NCBI GenBank assembly: GCA_017881915.1
Contig: JADGQK010000010.1
Coordinates: 1 to 50,855, forward strand
DNA length: 50,855 nucleotides
Direction: 5' to 3'
DNA from: Chloroflexota bacterium
GTDB lineage: Bacteria; Chloroflexota; Limnocylindria; Limnocylindrales; CSP1-4
In this document: positions 1 through 8,603 of the stretch, in pieces
How positions within the stretch are numbered: the first letter of the stretch is position 1
Layout of the letters: the number at the start of each line of letters is the position of its first letter
Notes under the pieces: model-generated
Database searches by the model: none
What the model saw: only the letters and a program-made list of their open reading frames with translations
Told to the model about the DNA's origin: nothing
Program-made: the position numbers and the translations under genes

Positions 1-1
1 C

Positions 2-802
2 GGCTCCGATCCGACGGCGTGGACATCTACGGCGGCGGGGCTCGCGACGAAGATCAACGCGATCACCGCGGGCGGCAACACGCCGACCGCGCTCGGGATG
101 CAGACGGCTACGGCGGATCTCATCGCGCCGGGGCACGCCCGGAACCCCGTCGGTGGTGCCGTTAAGCGTGTGGTCATCTTTCTCTCGGACGGTCGCCCGA
201 ATCCCGATCTGGGGCCGAACGGCTTGCCCGCGACGAGCGCGGTGAACAACCAACGGCCGACCCAGGCCGACATCGACGCCTACCTCGGTTCGGCGGACAT
301 CGCCTACTCGATCCTGATCGGCACCTCGCCGTCTTACTACGCGATCGGCCAGGGGCCGCCCCTGAGCCCCGACATCAACGATCCGCCGATGATGAAGCTT
401 CTGGCCACGCCGGACGACCTGACAGCGGTCCCCCCGCAGATCTACTACTACAACGTTGTCGATGCCAGCGGTCTGCCCAGCGTCTTCCATCAGATCGCGG
501 GCCAGATCCTCGGCTCCGGCGCGCATCTCATCCAGCTCTATCCGACGCCGGTCGTCACCAGCGCCAGCGGACCCACCACGTCCGTCTCCATCACGGGCCA
601 GTACTTCACCGGCCTGACCTCGGTCACGATTGGCGGAGCTGCCTGGCCGGTCGTGAGCAGCACGGACACCTCGATCACGGTTACCCATCCAGCATCTCCT
701 CCGTGGACTCCGGGAGCGTCCGGCACGAAGGTCGACGTCATCGTCACGACCCTGGGGGGGACTTCGCCGATTACCAGCGCCGAAAAGTACACGTGGCCTT
801 GA
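2..802 (+). CDS. vWA-domain protein with C-terminal TIG-like domain (5' end outside window)
   Basis: The reading frame is open from the window edge, so the N-terminus is missing and the ORF-track methionine at 98 is internal. The visible part reads as the second half of a von Willebrand factor A domain: GGNTPTALG supplies the MIDAS threonine loop and FLSDGRPN the MIDAS aspartate. The first MIDAS motif (DxSxS) would lie upstream. The last ~90 residues (SVSITGQYFTGLTSVTIGG) look like an IPT/TIG immunoglobulin-like fold. Families with this layout are usually secreted or surface adhesion proteins that bind ligand through a divalent metal, but no sorting signal is seen at the C-terminus. The gene is followed by a gap and an opposing gene. 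Confidence 0.75.
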   Translation, partial: GSDPTAWTSTAAGLATKINAITAGGNTPTALGMQTATADLIAPGHARNPVGGAVKRVVIFLSDGRPNPDLGPNGLPATSAVNNQRPTQADIDAYLGSADIAYSILIGTSPSYYAIGQGPPLSPDINDPPMMKLLATPDDLTAVPPQIYYYNVVDASGLPSVFHQIAGQILGSGAHLIQLYPTPVVTSASGPTTSVSITGQYFTGLTSVTIGGAAWPVVSSTDTSITVTHPASPPWTPGASGTKVDVIVTTLGGTSPITSAEKYTWP

Positions 803-1180
803 TCCAGGAACCCACGCTGATGCGGCCCTCCTAGCGAACCGGATCGGTTGAACCGGGACCTTGGTGGGCGTCCACGAAACCCAGTGGGCTACCGGGCGAG
901 GATGGCGCCGTGCCACGAGACTGCGCGATCGACTGCTGCCGGCACCTGGTCAACTAGGGCCGGAGCCCGGTGGCAACGGCGGCAGCAATAGGGGCGGATG
1001 ACCCGGCCACGTCTCCCTGCCGATCGCCCGTTTCACGCTAGACGGTAGCAATGCGGTAGCCGACTGGAGCGACGCTGCCGCGTCGGTGGCTGATCGGAAT
1101 GGGAAGCTACCGGATTGCGCCGGCTGGAGCTGCGGGCTGCCCGCCCGAGGTGATTCTCTCGCTGCTGACCGGGATATCGA
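803..1180. other. Intergenic gap, 378 bp
   Basis: The two flanking genes converge here. I see no conserved protein, no RNA gene and no strong stem-loop with a T tract. The ORF-track entries in this interval are arginine-rich shadow frames without recognisable domains. Confidence 0.5.
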
Positions 1181-1438
1181 TCAGGAAGCCCGGCCTCGGG
1201 ACAGAGCGCGATAGACGAACAGGACGAGGATCGCGCCGAGCACGGCGATCACGATGCTCTCGACGTTCACGCCGGTCACGTCGCCCTTGTGGAAGACCGC
1301 GGCGGCGATGTAGCCGCCCACGACCGCCCCGACGATGCCCAGGATGATCGTGGCGATCACGCCTTCGCTTCCACCCACGACCATGTTCGCGAGAAACCCG
1401 GCAATCGCCCCGAGAACGATCCAGCTGATGATGCCCAT
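1181..1438 (-). CDS. GlsB/YeaQ/YmgE-family membrane protein (transglycosylase-associated protein)
   Basis: This 85-residue protein is almost entirely hydrophobic with three predicted membrane segments: ISWIVLGAIAGFLANMVVGG, a glycine-rich second helix, and a third ending FVYRALSRG. Size, glycine spacing and the MGIISWIVLGAIAG opening match the small YeaQ/YmgE/GlsB stress-associated inner-membrane family, whose molecular role is unclear. AAGGAG lies just upstream of the ATG. It sits behind the SRPBCC gene on the same strand with a gap of about 110 bp, so it probably has its own promoter. Confidence 0.85.
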   Translation of the reverse strand: MGIISWIVLGAIAGFLANMVVGGSEGVIATIILGIVGAVVGGYIAAAVFHKGDVTGVNVESIVIAVLGAILVLFVYRALSRGRAS

Positions 1439-1547
1439 GGTGCTCCTTCCCTCACAGCGGCTCCCTACCGGCCGACCTTCGAATGATGCGCTAAGAGCGG
1501 GCCGGACGCCATCCGGAACCGAACAACGTTCAGCGGGTCGCCCGGTC

Positions 1548-2288
1548 CTAGGCGACAGGAATCGGGCGTTGCATGCCTCGCTCAGCCCTGCTCCGGATGC
1601 CGAGCAGCTGCTTGCGGATCATCACGAATACGCCAAACCCCAGGACCGGCAGGCTGAGCCTGCTCCAGGGCCGATCGCCGCCGCTGAAGGTCACCCGAAG
1701 TCGTTCGATCAGGCGCGTCCGATTGCCGGGCAGCGGCTCGACGACGAATGCCCAGCTGGCGGCGAACTCGGTCGGCTGAGCTGCGCCCATCAGCGCCCCA
1801 CCGGCCCGCAGGTTGGCCGGGGTCGAGTCCGCAGCCGTGCCGTTCGCGGCTTCGGCCTGCGAGCGCGCGAGATCCGTATCGAGGTACAACACGAGTGCAT
1901 GGTCGGGCTCGATCGCCTTGACCTTGAACCCACCGCCTGGATGGGTGGGCGCCACATCGCCAACGGCGAGCGCCTGAAACTCGGGCAGGATCTGATCGGC
2001 GCTCTTGCCCTTCATGTCGACCACGTCGTAGCTATACCAGCCGGCCCGACCGAAGCCCATCTGGACCAGCCAGGGCCAGACCGCAGCCGGCGGGGCGTCG
2101 ATCGTCACGGCTCGAGTCTCGTGAATGGGCGCGTTCGGGACGACATCATCACCGGGCAGAGGCTTGACCGCCTCCTCGGGATCGACTCCCCAGCGGAGCC
2201 ACCAAGGTCGGACTGTGATCCAGATCGCGGCGCCGCCGAGCGTCAGGGCGCCAGCGATCGCGGCCGTGAGGTAGCCGAGCTTCCTCAT
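1548..2288 (-). CDS. Membrane-anchored SRPBCC-family protein
   Basis: The ORF track starts at 2660, but the start chosen is the ATG at 2288. AAAGGAAG lies seven bases ahead of it, and MRKLGYLTAAIAGALTLGG gives a plausible N-terminal membrane anchor; the upstream residues are arginine-rich and unlike protein. The body (PPAAVWPWLVQMGFGRAGWYSYDVVD, then ALVLYLDTD and SWAFVVEPLPGNRTRLIERLRV) is a START/SRPBCC-type fold seen in polyketide-cyclase-like and SRPBCC hypothetical proteins, which bind hydrophobic ligands. A hydrophobic segment near the C-terminus (VLGFGVFVMIRKQLL) is typical of this subfamily. The ligand is unknown. It is transcribed divergently from the CaCA exchanger. Confidence 0.7.
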   Translation of the reverse strand: MRKLGYLTAAIAGALTLGGAAIWITVRPWWLRWGVDPEEAVKPLPGDDVVPNAPIHETRAVTIDAPPAAVWPWLVQMGFGRAGWYSYDVVDMKGKSADQILPEFQALAVGDVAPTHPGGGFKVKAIEPDHALVLYLDTDLARSQAEAANGTAADSTPANLRAGGALMGAAQPTEFAASWAFVVEPLPGNRTRLIERLRVTFSGGDRPWSRLSLPVLGFGVFVMIRKQLLGIRSRAERGMQRPIPVA

Positions 2289-2493
2289 CAGATTGCTTCC
2301 TTTCAGCATCGAACGGCACTTGGGGCAGACGGTTAGCCGGCGGACTTCGTCGGTCCCTCGATCATCGGACCCGTGACGGCGGGCTGAAAGTGCCGATTCG
2401 CCTGAAGATGCGATTGGCGAACCAACTCCATCGAGCGGCTTGCCATCGTCGAATTGAGGGTTCGGGCCGGCCCTGCGTGCGCAAGAATGGCAC

Positions 2494-3480
2494 GTGCAGA
2501 TCGGGATCTTCGCGCTCAGCGCGATCGTCAGCCTGACCGCCAGCGTGCTCCTCGTATCGCGTATCGAGCGAGTTGGTGAGCGCCTCGGCTTGTCCGAGGC
2601 CCTGCTGGGACTGATCGCCGCGCTGGCTGCCGATGGTCCGGAGATCACCTCGGCGGTCACGGCGATCGCCGGCGGTCATGGCACGATCGGGGTCGGAGTT
2701 GCGCTCGGCTCGAACGTCTTCAACCTGGCCGCCCTGCTGGGCCTCAGTGCGCTGATCGCGGGCCGGATCGGGCTGCACCGCCGATCGATCGTCCTCGAGG
2801 GCGGACTGGGGGTCCTGATCGCGCTGCTCAGCCTCGCCGTCGTCAGCGGCGTGGTCGGTCCGCTGCTCGGGCTCCTGTTGGCCTTCGTCGCCTTCCTTCC
2901 CTACGTGATCTTCAGTGCCCTGCGCCCGGCGATCCGCCTGCGCGTGAGCCTGCCGCTGCGCTGGTCGGAATGGCTGGTGCTCGCCCTGGCCGAGGAGGAG
3001 TCGGAGCTGGCGATCGCGATCCGTCCCCGCCGGGGCGACGGCCGCGACGTTGCCGTGGCAGCAGTCGCCCTCATCACGGTCCTCGCGGCCAGCGTGGCCA
3101 TGGAGGAGGCGGCGACGAGTTTCGGCGGGCAGGCCGGGCTGGCCCCGATCATCGTCGGCGGCCTGATCCTGGCGGCCGTGACCAGCCTGCCCAACGCCGT
3201 GGCCGCGGTGTACCTCGCCTCGCGGGGACGCGGGGCCGCGATGTTGAGCACGGCCTTCAACAGCAACGCGCTCAATGTCATCGTGGGCCTGCTCATCCCG
3301 GCCGCGATCCTGGGCCTTGGGGCGCCGTCCCAGGACACGGGCTTCGTGGCCCTGTTCTATGTAGGCCTCACGGCCTGGGCCGTTGCCCTGGCCCTCCGCG
3401 GAAGAGGCCTCGATCGCCGCTCAGGCTCGATCATCATCGTGGCCTATCTCGTCTTCGTGGCGGTGCTCGCAACCCGCTAG
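2494..3480 (+). CDS. Sodium/calcium exchanger family (CaCA) membrane protein
   Basis: This 328-residue polytopic protein has about ten hydrophobic segments and the two inverted alpha repeats of the Ca2+:cation antiporter superfamily. Alpha-1 reads AADGPEITSAVTAIAGG followed by GVALGSNVFNL; alpha-2 reads AAVTSLPNAVAAVYLASRG followed by AFNSNALNVIVG. The alpha-1 glutamate is present, but the equivalent alpha-2 position is asparagine, so transport stoichiometry or substrate may differ. The start is GTG at 2494 and no clear Shine-Dalgarno sequence precedes it. The family exports Ca2+ or other cations in exchange for Na+ or H+. A second, more canonical paralogue lies at 17792. Confidence 0.85.
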   Translation: MQIGIFALSAIVSLTASVLLVSRIERVGERLGLSEALLGLIAALAADGPEITSAVTAIAGGHGTIGVGVALGSNVFNLAALLGLSALIAGRIGLHRRSIVLEGGLGVLIALLSLAVVSGVVGPLLGLLLAFVAFLPYVIFSALRPAIRLRVSLPLRWSEWLVLALAEEESELAIAIRPRRGDGRDVAVAAVALITVLAASVAMEEAATSFGGQAGLAPIIVGGLILAAVTSLPNAVAAVYLASRGRGAAMLSTAFNSNALNVIVGLLIPAAILGLGAPSQDTGFVALFYVGLTAWAVALALRGRGLDRRSGSIIIVAYLVFVAVLATR

Positions 3481-3496
3481 CCGATGCACCTGACAG

Positions 3497-3829
3497 TCGC
3501 GGGGCGCTCAATCCAGGTGGAAGATCTTCGACCGGCTCGACGGCGTGATCACGGGTTGCGCGGTGGCGATCGCGGAGACCGGCACGATCGTCCTCGATGG
3601 CGGACCCGACCAGGGCCGGCGGGCGCTTAGCCTCCTGCCCGATCTGCACGTCTGCGTCGTCCGGGCAAGCCAGGTCGTGGGTAGCGTCCCGGAGGCGCTT
3701 GCGCGCCTGTCGCCGAGCCGGCCGCAGACGTGGATCAGCGGACCCTCGGCCACCAGCGACATCGAGTTGGAGCGGGTCGAAGGCGTCCACGGCCCGCGCC
3801 TCCTGGACGTGATCTTCGTCGAGGAGTAG
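3497..3829 (+). pseudogene. lutC: C-terminal remnant of a LutC/YkgG (LUD-domain) lactate-utilisation protein
   Basis: Downstream of a TGA at 3491 the frame encodes only the C-terminal half of a LUD domain: [19 protein letters not shown], then [26 protein letters not shown], and [19 protein letters not shown] ending [13 protein letters not shown]. These are the conserved LutC motifs, but the first ~100 residues of the ~200-residue family are absent and no lutA or lutB neighbours exist. The frame could be translated from GTG 3545 as a 94-residue protein. I infer a decayed fragment left after deletion of the lut locus, although a short functional protein cannot be ruled out. Confidence 0.7.
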
Positions 3830-3901
3830 CGCCGGCGGGAGACCGGTTGGCTCATGCCGGATTCCGCCAGATGGGCCATATCGACGGGTCGGCGGGCAAC
3901 C

Positions 3902-3907
3902 TATTCT
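3902..3907 (+). promoter_or_regulatory. Candidate -10 box of the diguanylate cyclase gene
   Basis: TATTCT lies nine bases before the GTG at 3917, which would place transcription start at or within a few bases of the start codon. TCGACG at 3881 is a weak -35 match with a 15-base spacer. Confidence 0.35.
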
Positions 3908-3916
3908 CGCCCGGAA

Positions 3917-5206
3917 GTGAAGATCGACATTGCTCGGGTCACGGCTGCGATCCGCTCCGAGGAGTACTTCGCGACCTCCAGCGAGCAGCGCTTCCGCGCG
4001 GTCGAGCGCCGCCAGCTCCGTCTCGGGGCGCGCGCCGGCATGCTCGTCGTGCTCCTGGTGGCGCTGTTCGGCGGGGTGACCCTCAGCCTGATCCACCAAC
4101 CGTCGGCCCCACTCGTCATCGTCCTCAACGGCGGACTGGCCAGCCTGGCCGGGGCCGGCTACTGGCTGCTCGGCCGGCGGGCGCGCCATTACCCGGAGGC
4201 AGTGATCTTCGGGGTCACCGTGGCGGTGATCCTGGCCTGCGTCCTGCTGGGGCTCGGGGCCCCGGAGCTGGCGATCCTGACCAGCGGCTACCTGCTCCTG
4301 CTTCCGCCCGTCGTGTCACAGGTCGTCATGTGGCGGTCATGGACCCACACGCTGTGGCTGCTCGTGTTCTTCCTGGCTCTCCTTACCTTCGTCGCCCTGG
4401 CACCCGTGAACAACCTCGCCCCGATCGAGAAGCTCGACGTGCTGGTGCTCGGCCTGATCTCGGTCAGTGCGAGCTTCTCCGGTCATGTTCTGGGCTTTCG
4501 CGCCCGGGTTCGGAGCTTCCGCCAGTTGCGCACGATCCAGACGCTCCATCGGAGCCTGGAACAGCAGCGGCGTGAGCTGGCCCGGGCCCTGGCGGACCTG
4601 GAGCGCACCTCGCGGGTGGATCCGCTTACCCGGGTCGCCAACCGGCTCCGCCTGGATGAGGACTTCGAGGAGGTTCGAGCTCGGATGAATCGGACCGGAG
4701 GATCGTGCGGCCTGCTCGAGGCCGACCTGGACCGCTTCAAGGCGATCAATGACCAGCTCGGCCACCTGGCCGGCGACGCGGTGCTGCGCGCGGTCGCCCA
4801 GGCGCTCCAGCATTCGCTGCGGGCGGGCGACCACGTCTACCGCTATGGCGGCGAGGAGTTCGTGGCGATCATCACCGGCGCCGACGCCGCCGCAACGGAG
4901 GCGACCGCCGAGCGCCTTCGGGCCGCCGTCGAGGCCCTCGCGATCGCGCATCCGGATAACCCGGCGGGCAGCGTGGTCACGGTCAGCGTGGGCGGCACAC
5001 TGATCGGGCCGGCTGATATCGACGAGACGGACGGCGCCCTGTTCGACCGGGCCGACCGGGCGATGTACGCGGCCAAGACGAGCGGCCGGAACCGGATCGC
5101 GATGGATCTCCCGAGATGGTTCAGCTCGTCGTCTCCCGACGGCCGGGTCGCGCCGGACGGAACTGCGCCGGCACGGACCGGGTGGGCGGCGAACATGGGC
5201 GGATGA
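3917..5206 (+). CDS. Membrane-bound diguanylate cyclase (6 TM + GGDEF)
   Basis: The protein makes cyclic di-GMP from two GTP. The N-terminal half has six hydrophobic segments (from AGMLVVLLVALFGGVTLSL to DVLVLGLISVSASFSGHVL) that probably form a sensory membrane module. A short coiled linker (QTLHRSLEQQRRELARALADL) leads into a complete GGDEF domain. The active-site motif is GGEEF near residue 311, with the magnesium-binding EADLDRFKAINDQLGH upstream. RAGD five residues before YGGEEF preserves the RxxD inhibitory site, so product feedback is likely. The start at GTG 3917 is preferred over the ATG at 3854 because a -10 box lies between them. Its stop overlaps the next start as ATGA, indicating coupling to the SIS protein. 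Confidence 0.85.
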   Translation: MKIDIARVTAAIRSEEYFATSSEQRFRAVERRQLRLGARAGMLVVLLVALFGGVTLSLIHQPSAPLVIVLNGGLASLAGAGYWLLGRRARHYPEAVIFGVTVAVILACVLLGLGAPELAILTSGYLLLLPPVVSQVVMWRSWTHTLWLLVFFLALLTFVALAPVNNLAPIEKLDVLVLGLISVSASFSGHVLGFRARVRSFRQLRTIQTLHRSLEQQRRELARALADLERTSRVDPLTRVANRLRLDEDFEEVRARMNRTGGSCGLLEADLDRFKAINDQLGHLAGDAVLRAVAQALQHSLRAGDHVYRYGGEEFVAIITGADAAATEATAERLRAAVEALAIAHPDNPAGSVVTVSVGGTLIGPADIDETDGALFDRADRAMYAAKTSGRNRIAMDLPRWFSSSSPDGRVAPDGTAPARTGWAANMGG

Positions 5207-6408
5207 ACGAATCGAGCAACCCGCCGAAGTTCCAACCGGATGAGCCGCTGGCCGGCCCACCGGACCCGTGGCAGGGAGCCGACCAGCCAGTCGACCGTGG
5301 TGGTCCGCCCTGGTTCATGACCGAGATGATCGCGGCTGAACCGGCCTTCGCTGCCCGCTGCCTCAGCCGCCTGGCGGCCGACGGGTCGGCCGCTCGTCTG
5401 GCGGTTGAGCTGCGCCTCGCCGCCGCGGCCGGGGCGCCGGTCGTGGTCGTGGGCTGCGGCACGAGCGAGCACGGGGCGATCGGGGTGGCCGCGGTCCTGG
5501 ACAATGCCTGGCGGGCGGCCGGATTGGCCGGCGAGGGGCCCGTTTCCGCGCAGGCCTTCGAAGCGAGCCTCGAGCCGCGCGCCGGCCTGTGCATCGCGAT
5601 CAGCCATGATGGTGGGACGTGGGCGACGAGCCGCGCCCTTGAGGCAGCCCGGGCGGCCGGGGCGCGCACGGCGATCATCACGGTCAGCGGTCGGGCGCCG
5701 GGCGCCCAGGGGATCGACGTCGTGCTCGAGACGCTCGAGCGGGATCAGAGCTACTGCCACACGATCGGCTATACCTCGCCGTTGCTCGCGGCCACGGCAG
5801 TTGGGGCGGCCCTGACCGGCCAGCCCGTCGATCCGGCGATCGTCCGGGGGCTGATGGCGGCCGGTATCGACGCCGCGGCCACGACCGCCGCCGAACTGAT
5901 CGCGGCCGGTCTGGCGACCACCCGGCCGATCCTGACCGTCGGCTCGGGCGCTGATCGCGGAGCGGCCCGCGAGCTCGTTCTCAAGCTCGAGGAAGGGACC
6001 TGGATCCCGGCCGCCATGCGTGACCTCGAGACATTCGGCCACGGTCACCTGCCATCGACCGACGGATCCACGGGCCTGGTCCTGATCCTGGCCGAGCGCC
6101 GCGCCCGAGCCGAGCGGATCGCCCGGGCCCGTCAGGCTCTGGCCGCCGCCGCGGCCATCGGGATCCGGGCGGCCGGCATCTTCTCGGCCGAGGTGGCCGA
6201 GGCACTGGAGCCCGGCCTCACCCCGCTCGGGCGCTTGGTCGTGCCCGAGGCGCCGGCGCTGCCGGCGCCGGTCGCGGCGCTGCTCGGGACGGCGACCCCA
6301 CTCCAGCTGATCGTCGAGCGACTCGCCCGACTGGTGGGCACGAATCCGGACCCGATCCGCCGGACTGATCCCCGCTACGCCGAGGCGGCGGCCGTACTCG
6401 AAGGCTGA
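5203..6408 (+). CDS. Double SIS-domain sugar isomerase-like protein (GlmS/AgaS type)
   Basis: The start is the ATG in an ATGA overlap with the cyclase stop; the longer ORF-track start at 5116 is a shadow of the upstream gene. Two sugar-isomerase domains are visible. The first has VVVVGCGTSEHGAIGVAAVL and CIAISHDGGTWATSRALEAA. The second has PILTVGSGADRGAARELVLK, then LEEGTWIPAAMRDLETFGHG, which resembles the GlmS isomerase-domain segment. There is no glutaminase domain, so it is not a complete glucosamine-6-phosphate synthase. A phosphosugar isomerase or deaminase acting on an amino sugar is likely. The coupling to a diguanylate cyclase may be only positional. Confidence 0.75.
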   Translation: MNESSNPPKFQPDEPLAGPPDPWQGADQPVDRGGPPWFMTEMIAAEPAFAARCLSRLAADGSAARLAVELRLAAAAGAPVVVVGCGTSEHGAIGVAAVLDNAWRAAGLAGEGPVSAQAFEASLEPRAGLCIAISHDGGTWATSRALEAARAAGARTAIITVSGRAPGAQGIDVVLETLERDQSYCHTIGYTSPLLAATAVGAALTGQPVDPAIVRGLMAAGIDAAATTAAELIAAGLATTRPILTVGSGADRGAARELVLKLEEGTWIPAAMRDLETFGHGHLPSTDGSTGLVLILAERRARAERIARARQALAAAAAIGIRAAGIFSAEVAEALEPGLTPLGRLVVPEAPALPAPVAALLGTATPLQLIVERLARLVGTNPDPIRRTDPRYAEAAAVLEG

Positions 6409-6578
6409 CGTCCGCGGGTCACGGGGCAGTGCTCGATCGGACCCTGTTCAGGACGCTGTCAGGGAATTCGGCGGATACTCTGACAGCGGCGCTGCCGGCC
6501 CTGCCCGGCGGAGCCCGCCCTCCTGTTCTCGGAGCCGTTCTTGCATCCCCGTCCAACACCCTCGGCCGGTGCGCGTTC

Positions 6579-7727
6579 ATGACCGACGAGTCGCTCGACG
6601 ATTTCGACTACGAGCCCCTCCCGAGTCGTCGGACCGTGGTCATCGTCGCGGTCCTGAGCGTCGTCGCGATCGTGCTCGCCGGAGCGTCGTTCGTCCTGAC
6701 CGTCCTTCGGCCGGGGGCCGCCGCTTCCGCGGAAACGTGCCGGGCCCTCTCCTGGGCGTCGCTGCCCGATCCATCGACGTTGCCCGCCGGCTGGACGCTG
6801 GCCGGCAGCGGCTTCTACTCGGATGGCTACAGCACCTCGCTCGTTGGCCCCGCCTCGACCAGCACCACGACGGCCACTCCCTCGATCTATGTCCGGCTCA
6901 ACTGCCTGGGTGGTGACGACCACCTCGCCCTGACCCGCTCACGCGATGCGGCCAAGGCGGCCGGAGCCACCGACCTCTCGTTCGCGAAGCTCGGTGATGA
7001 GTCGTTCGCCCTCCAGGACGCGACGGGCGGTGCAACGGTGTACTTCCGGCGGAGTGGGATCGTCACCTACCTCGTTGCCGCGGCCTCGGTCACGCCGGGC
7101 GAGCTCCAGCAGGCCGCCACGGCCGTCGACCTGGCGATCGCGGCGGCGACCGCGTCAGGGGGCTCGGGGATCATCAGCACGCCGCCTCCCGTACCGAGTG
7201 GGGGAGTGGCCGCCGCTTCGCCGGGCACGGTCACCAGCCCCGGCCCGATCGCAAGTCCCGCGAGCTCGCCCTCGCATGTCGTGCCGGACCTGGAGGCGCT
7301 CCTGCCGCACACGGTCAATGGCACGCCCTTCTCGAGCCAGAGCCTGACCGGCACGGATGCCCTTGGGACCGACGCCGCGAGCGTGGCCCTGGCCGCCTCG
7401 ATCAAGGGCTTCGGGAAGGTGCCAGCTGACTTCCAGGTCGCTGAGACGTATGACGCCTCGGGCACGGTGGCCCTCACCGTGATCGGATTCCAGGTCGTCG
7501 GGATCGATGGGATCCGAGTGCGCCAGGCGATCCTCGCGAGCTGGTTGGCCGCGGCCGCTTCGGGGATGACGACGACACCCACGACCATCGCCGGCAAGGC
7601 GTTGATCAAGGTCGACTATGGCGATGGCGGCCCGCTCGACTACGTCTACGTCCACGGCCAGACGGTGTTCGACGTCTCGACGGCCGACGCGGCCCTCGCC
7701 GCGACCGTCCTCGCCCAGTTGCCCTGA
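6579..7727 (+). CDS. Membrane-anchored extracytoplasmic protein of unknown function
   Basis: I do not recognise the family. From the ATG at 6579 the protein has a short acidic N-terminus (MTDESLDDFDYEPLPSRR), one membrane segment (VVIVAVLSVVAIVLAGASFV) and a ~340-residue outside part. That part contains a first globular section with a single conserved-looking LNCLGGDD, a Pro/Ser/Thr-rich linker (TPPPVPSGGVAAASPGTVTS), and a second globular section. The layout resembles cell-wall-facing sensor or lipid-binding proteins of high-GC Gram-positives. The ORF-track start at 6429 would add 50 residues before the anchor that look non-coding. It precedes tRNA-Leu on the same strand. Confidence 0.55.
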   Translation: MTDESLDDFDYEPLPSRRTVVIVAVLSVVAIVLAGASFVLTVLRPGAAASAETCRALSWASLPDPSTLPAGWTLAGSGFYSDGYSTSLVGPASTSTTTATPSIYVRLNCLGGDDHLALTRSRDAAKAAGATDLSFAKLGDESFALQDATGGATVYFRRSGIVTYLVAAASVTPGELQQAATAVDLAIAAATASGGSGIISTPPPVPSGGVAAASPGTVTSPGPIASPASSPSHVVPDLEALLPHTVNGTPFSSQSLTGTDALGTDAASVALAASIKGFGKVPADFQVAETYDASGTVALTVIGFQVVGIDGIRVRQAILASWLAAAASGMTTTPTTIAGKALIKVDYGDGGPLDYVYVHGQTVFDVSTADAALAATVLAQLP

Positions 7728-7759
7728 CGCCGACCGGTCGATCGCGGTCGCCGAGGCGC

Positions 7760-7765
7760 TACCCT
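7760..7765 (+). promoter_or_regulatory. Candidate -10 box for tRNA-Leu
   Basis: TACCCT ends seven bases before the first base of the mature tRNA, with TCGATC sixteen bases further upstream as a weak -35. If real, the transcript would begin at or next to the tRNA 5' end. Confidence 0.3.
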
Positions 7766-7772
7766 TCAATCG

Positions 7773-7859
7773 GCCGAAGTGGCGGAACCGGCAGACGCGG
7801 CGGACTTAAAATCCGCTGTCCGCAAGGGCGTCCGGGTTCGAATCCCGGCTTCGGCACCA
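7773..7859 (+). tRNA. tRNA-Leu (anticodon UAA)
   Basis: A complete class II tRNA is visible. The acceptor stem is GCCGAAG with CTTCGGC, discriminator A and an encoded CCA. The anticodon stem GCGGA/TCCGC frames the seven-base loop CTTAAAA, giving anticodon TAA. A long variable arm (GTCC GCAA GGGC) and the T arm CCGGGTTCGAATCCCGG follow. It decodes UUA and UUG leucine codons, UUA being rare in a genome this GC-rich. Confidence 0.97.
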
Positions 7860-7887
7860 CACCCGGGATCGCGCCGGCGGCGACCGC

Positions 7888-8562
7888 TCAGTAGCGGCGG
7901 CCACGCTGGCGGCTGAGGTCGAACGAGGCTGTATCAGCGATGGCCATGACCGCCATCGTGCCGGCCTGCACGGGATCGGAGACGACCAGGTCGACGTGCT
8001 CGCCGATCGAGCCGGCCATGTTCAAGGCGATCACCGGGATGCCCAGCGCCCGCAACTCGTCCACCGCCAGTGAGATCTGGCCGCCCATCAGCGAGCCGGC
8101 GAGGACCAGCATCCGGGCCCGGGGCAGGTCGGCCACGGCACGCACCGCCTCGGCGATCTGCTGCTCGCCCACCAGGGGGATGGTGTCCACGCTGATCCGC
8201 TCGCCGCGCAGGTTGTGGCGATCGGCCTCGCTCACAGCGCCGAGGGCAACCTGGGCGACCTGGGCGCCCGCGCCGATGACGATGACGCGTTTGCCGAAGA
8301 CGCGGCCCAGCGCCCGCGTGATCCGTACTGCCCGCACGACGGGCAGGGCCGAGAGCGTTGCCACCAGGGCCGCCTCCGGCGCTCCCTCGGTCTCCAGCTC
8401 AACTTCCACGAGGGCCGGCTCGCCATCGATGTGACGGACCGTCGACCACGCGAGCAGGCGGCCACCGGCCTGGCCGATGCCGTCGGCGATACGCGCGGCT
8501 GCATCGAGCTGATCCAGGTGATCCAGGCGGAGCGCGACCGGCGCGCTGTGTCTCGCGGTCAT
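7888..8562 (-). CDS. DUF5612-family protein with N-terminal ACT-like region
   Basis: The ATG at 8562 is chosen because the longer ORF upstream is arginine-rich and TACTAT lies seven bases before this ATG. The N-terminal ~80 residues (LDAAARIADGIGQAGGRLLA and a beta-rich segment) resemble an ACT-like regulatory domain. The C-terminal ~140 residues carry GKRVIVIGAGAQVAQVALGA, SEADRHNLRGERISVDTIPL, VLAGSLMGG and DPVQAGTMAVMAIADTASFD, the hallmark motifs of DUF5612, better known from methanogens and some deep-branching bacteria. The GAGAQVA loop suggests nucleotide or cofactor binding, but the reaction is unknown. It is monocistronic, convergent to tRNA-Leu. Confidence 0.75.
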   Translation of the reverse strand: MTARHSAPVALRLDHLDQLDAAARIADGIGQAGGRLLAWSTVRHIDGEPALVEVELETEGAPEAALVATLSALPVVRAVRITRALGRVFGKRVIVIGAGAQVAQVALGAVSEADRHNLRGERISVDTIPLVGEQQIAEAVRAVADLPRARMLVLAGSLMGGQISLAVDELRALGIPVIALNMAGSIGEHVDLVVSDPVQAGTMAVMAIADTASFDLSRQRGRRY

Positions 8563-8569
8563 GCTTGGG

Positions 8570-8575
8570 ATAGTA
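8570..8575 (-). promoter_or_regulatory. Candidate -10 box, leaderless, DUF5612 gene
   Basis: On the minus strand TACTAT is followed by seven bases and then the ATG at 8562, a spacing that would put the transcription start at the start codon. No Shine-Dalgarno sequence is present. Confidence 0.4.
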
Positions 8576-8603
8576 CGGCCCAGCCCTCGGGCGTGCGGCC
8601 CGT

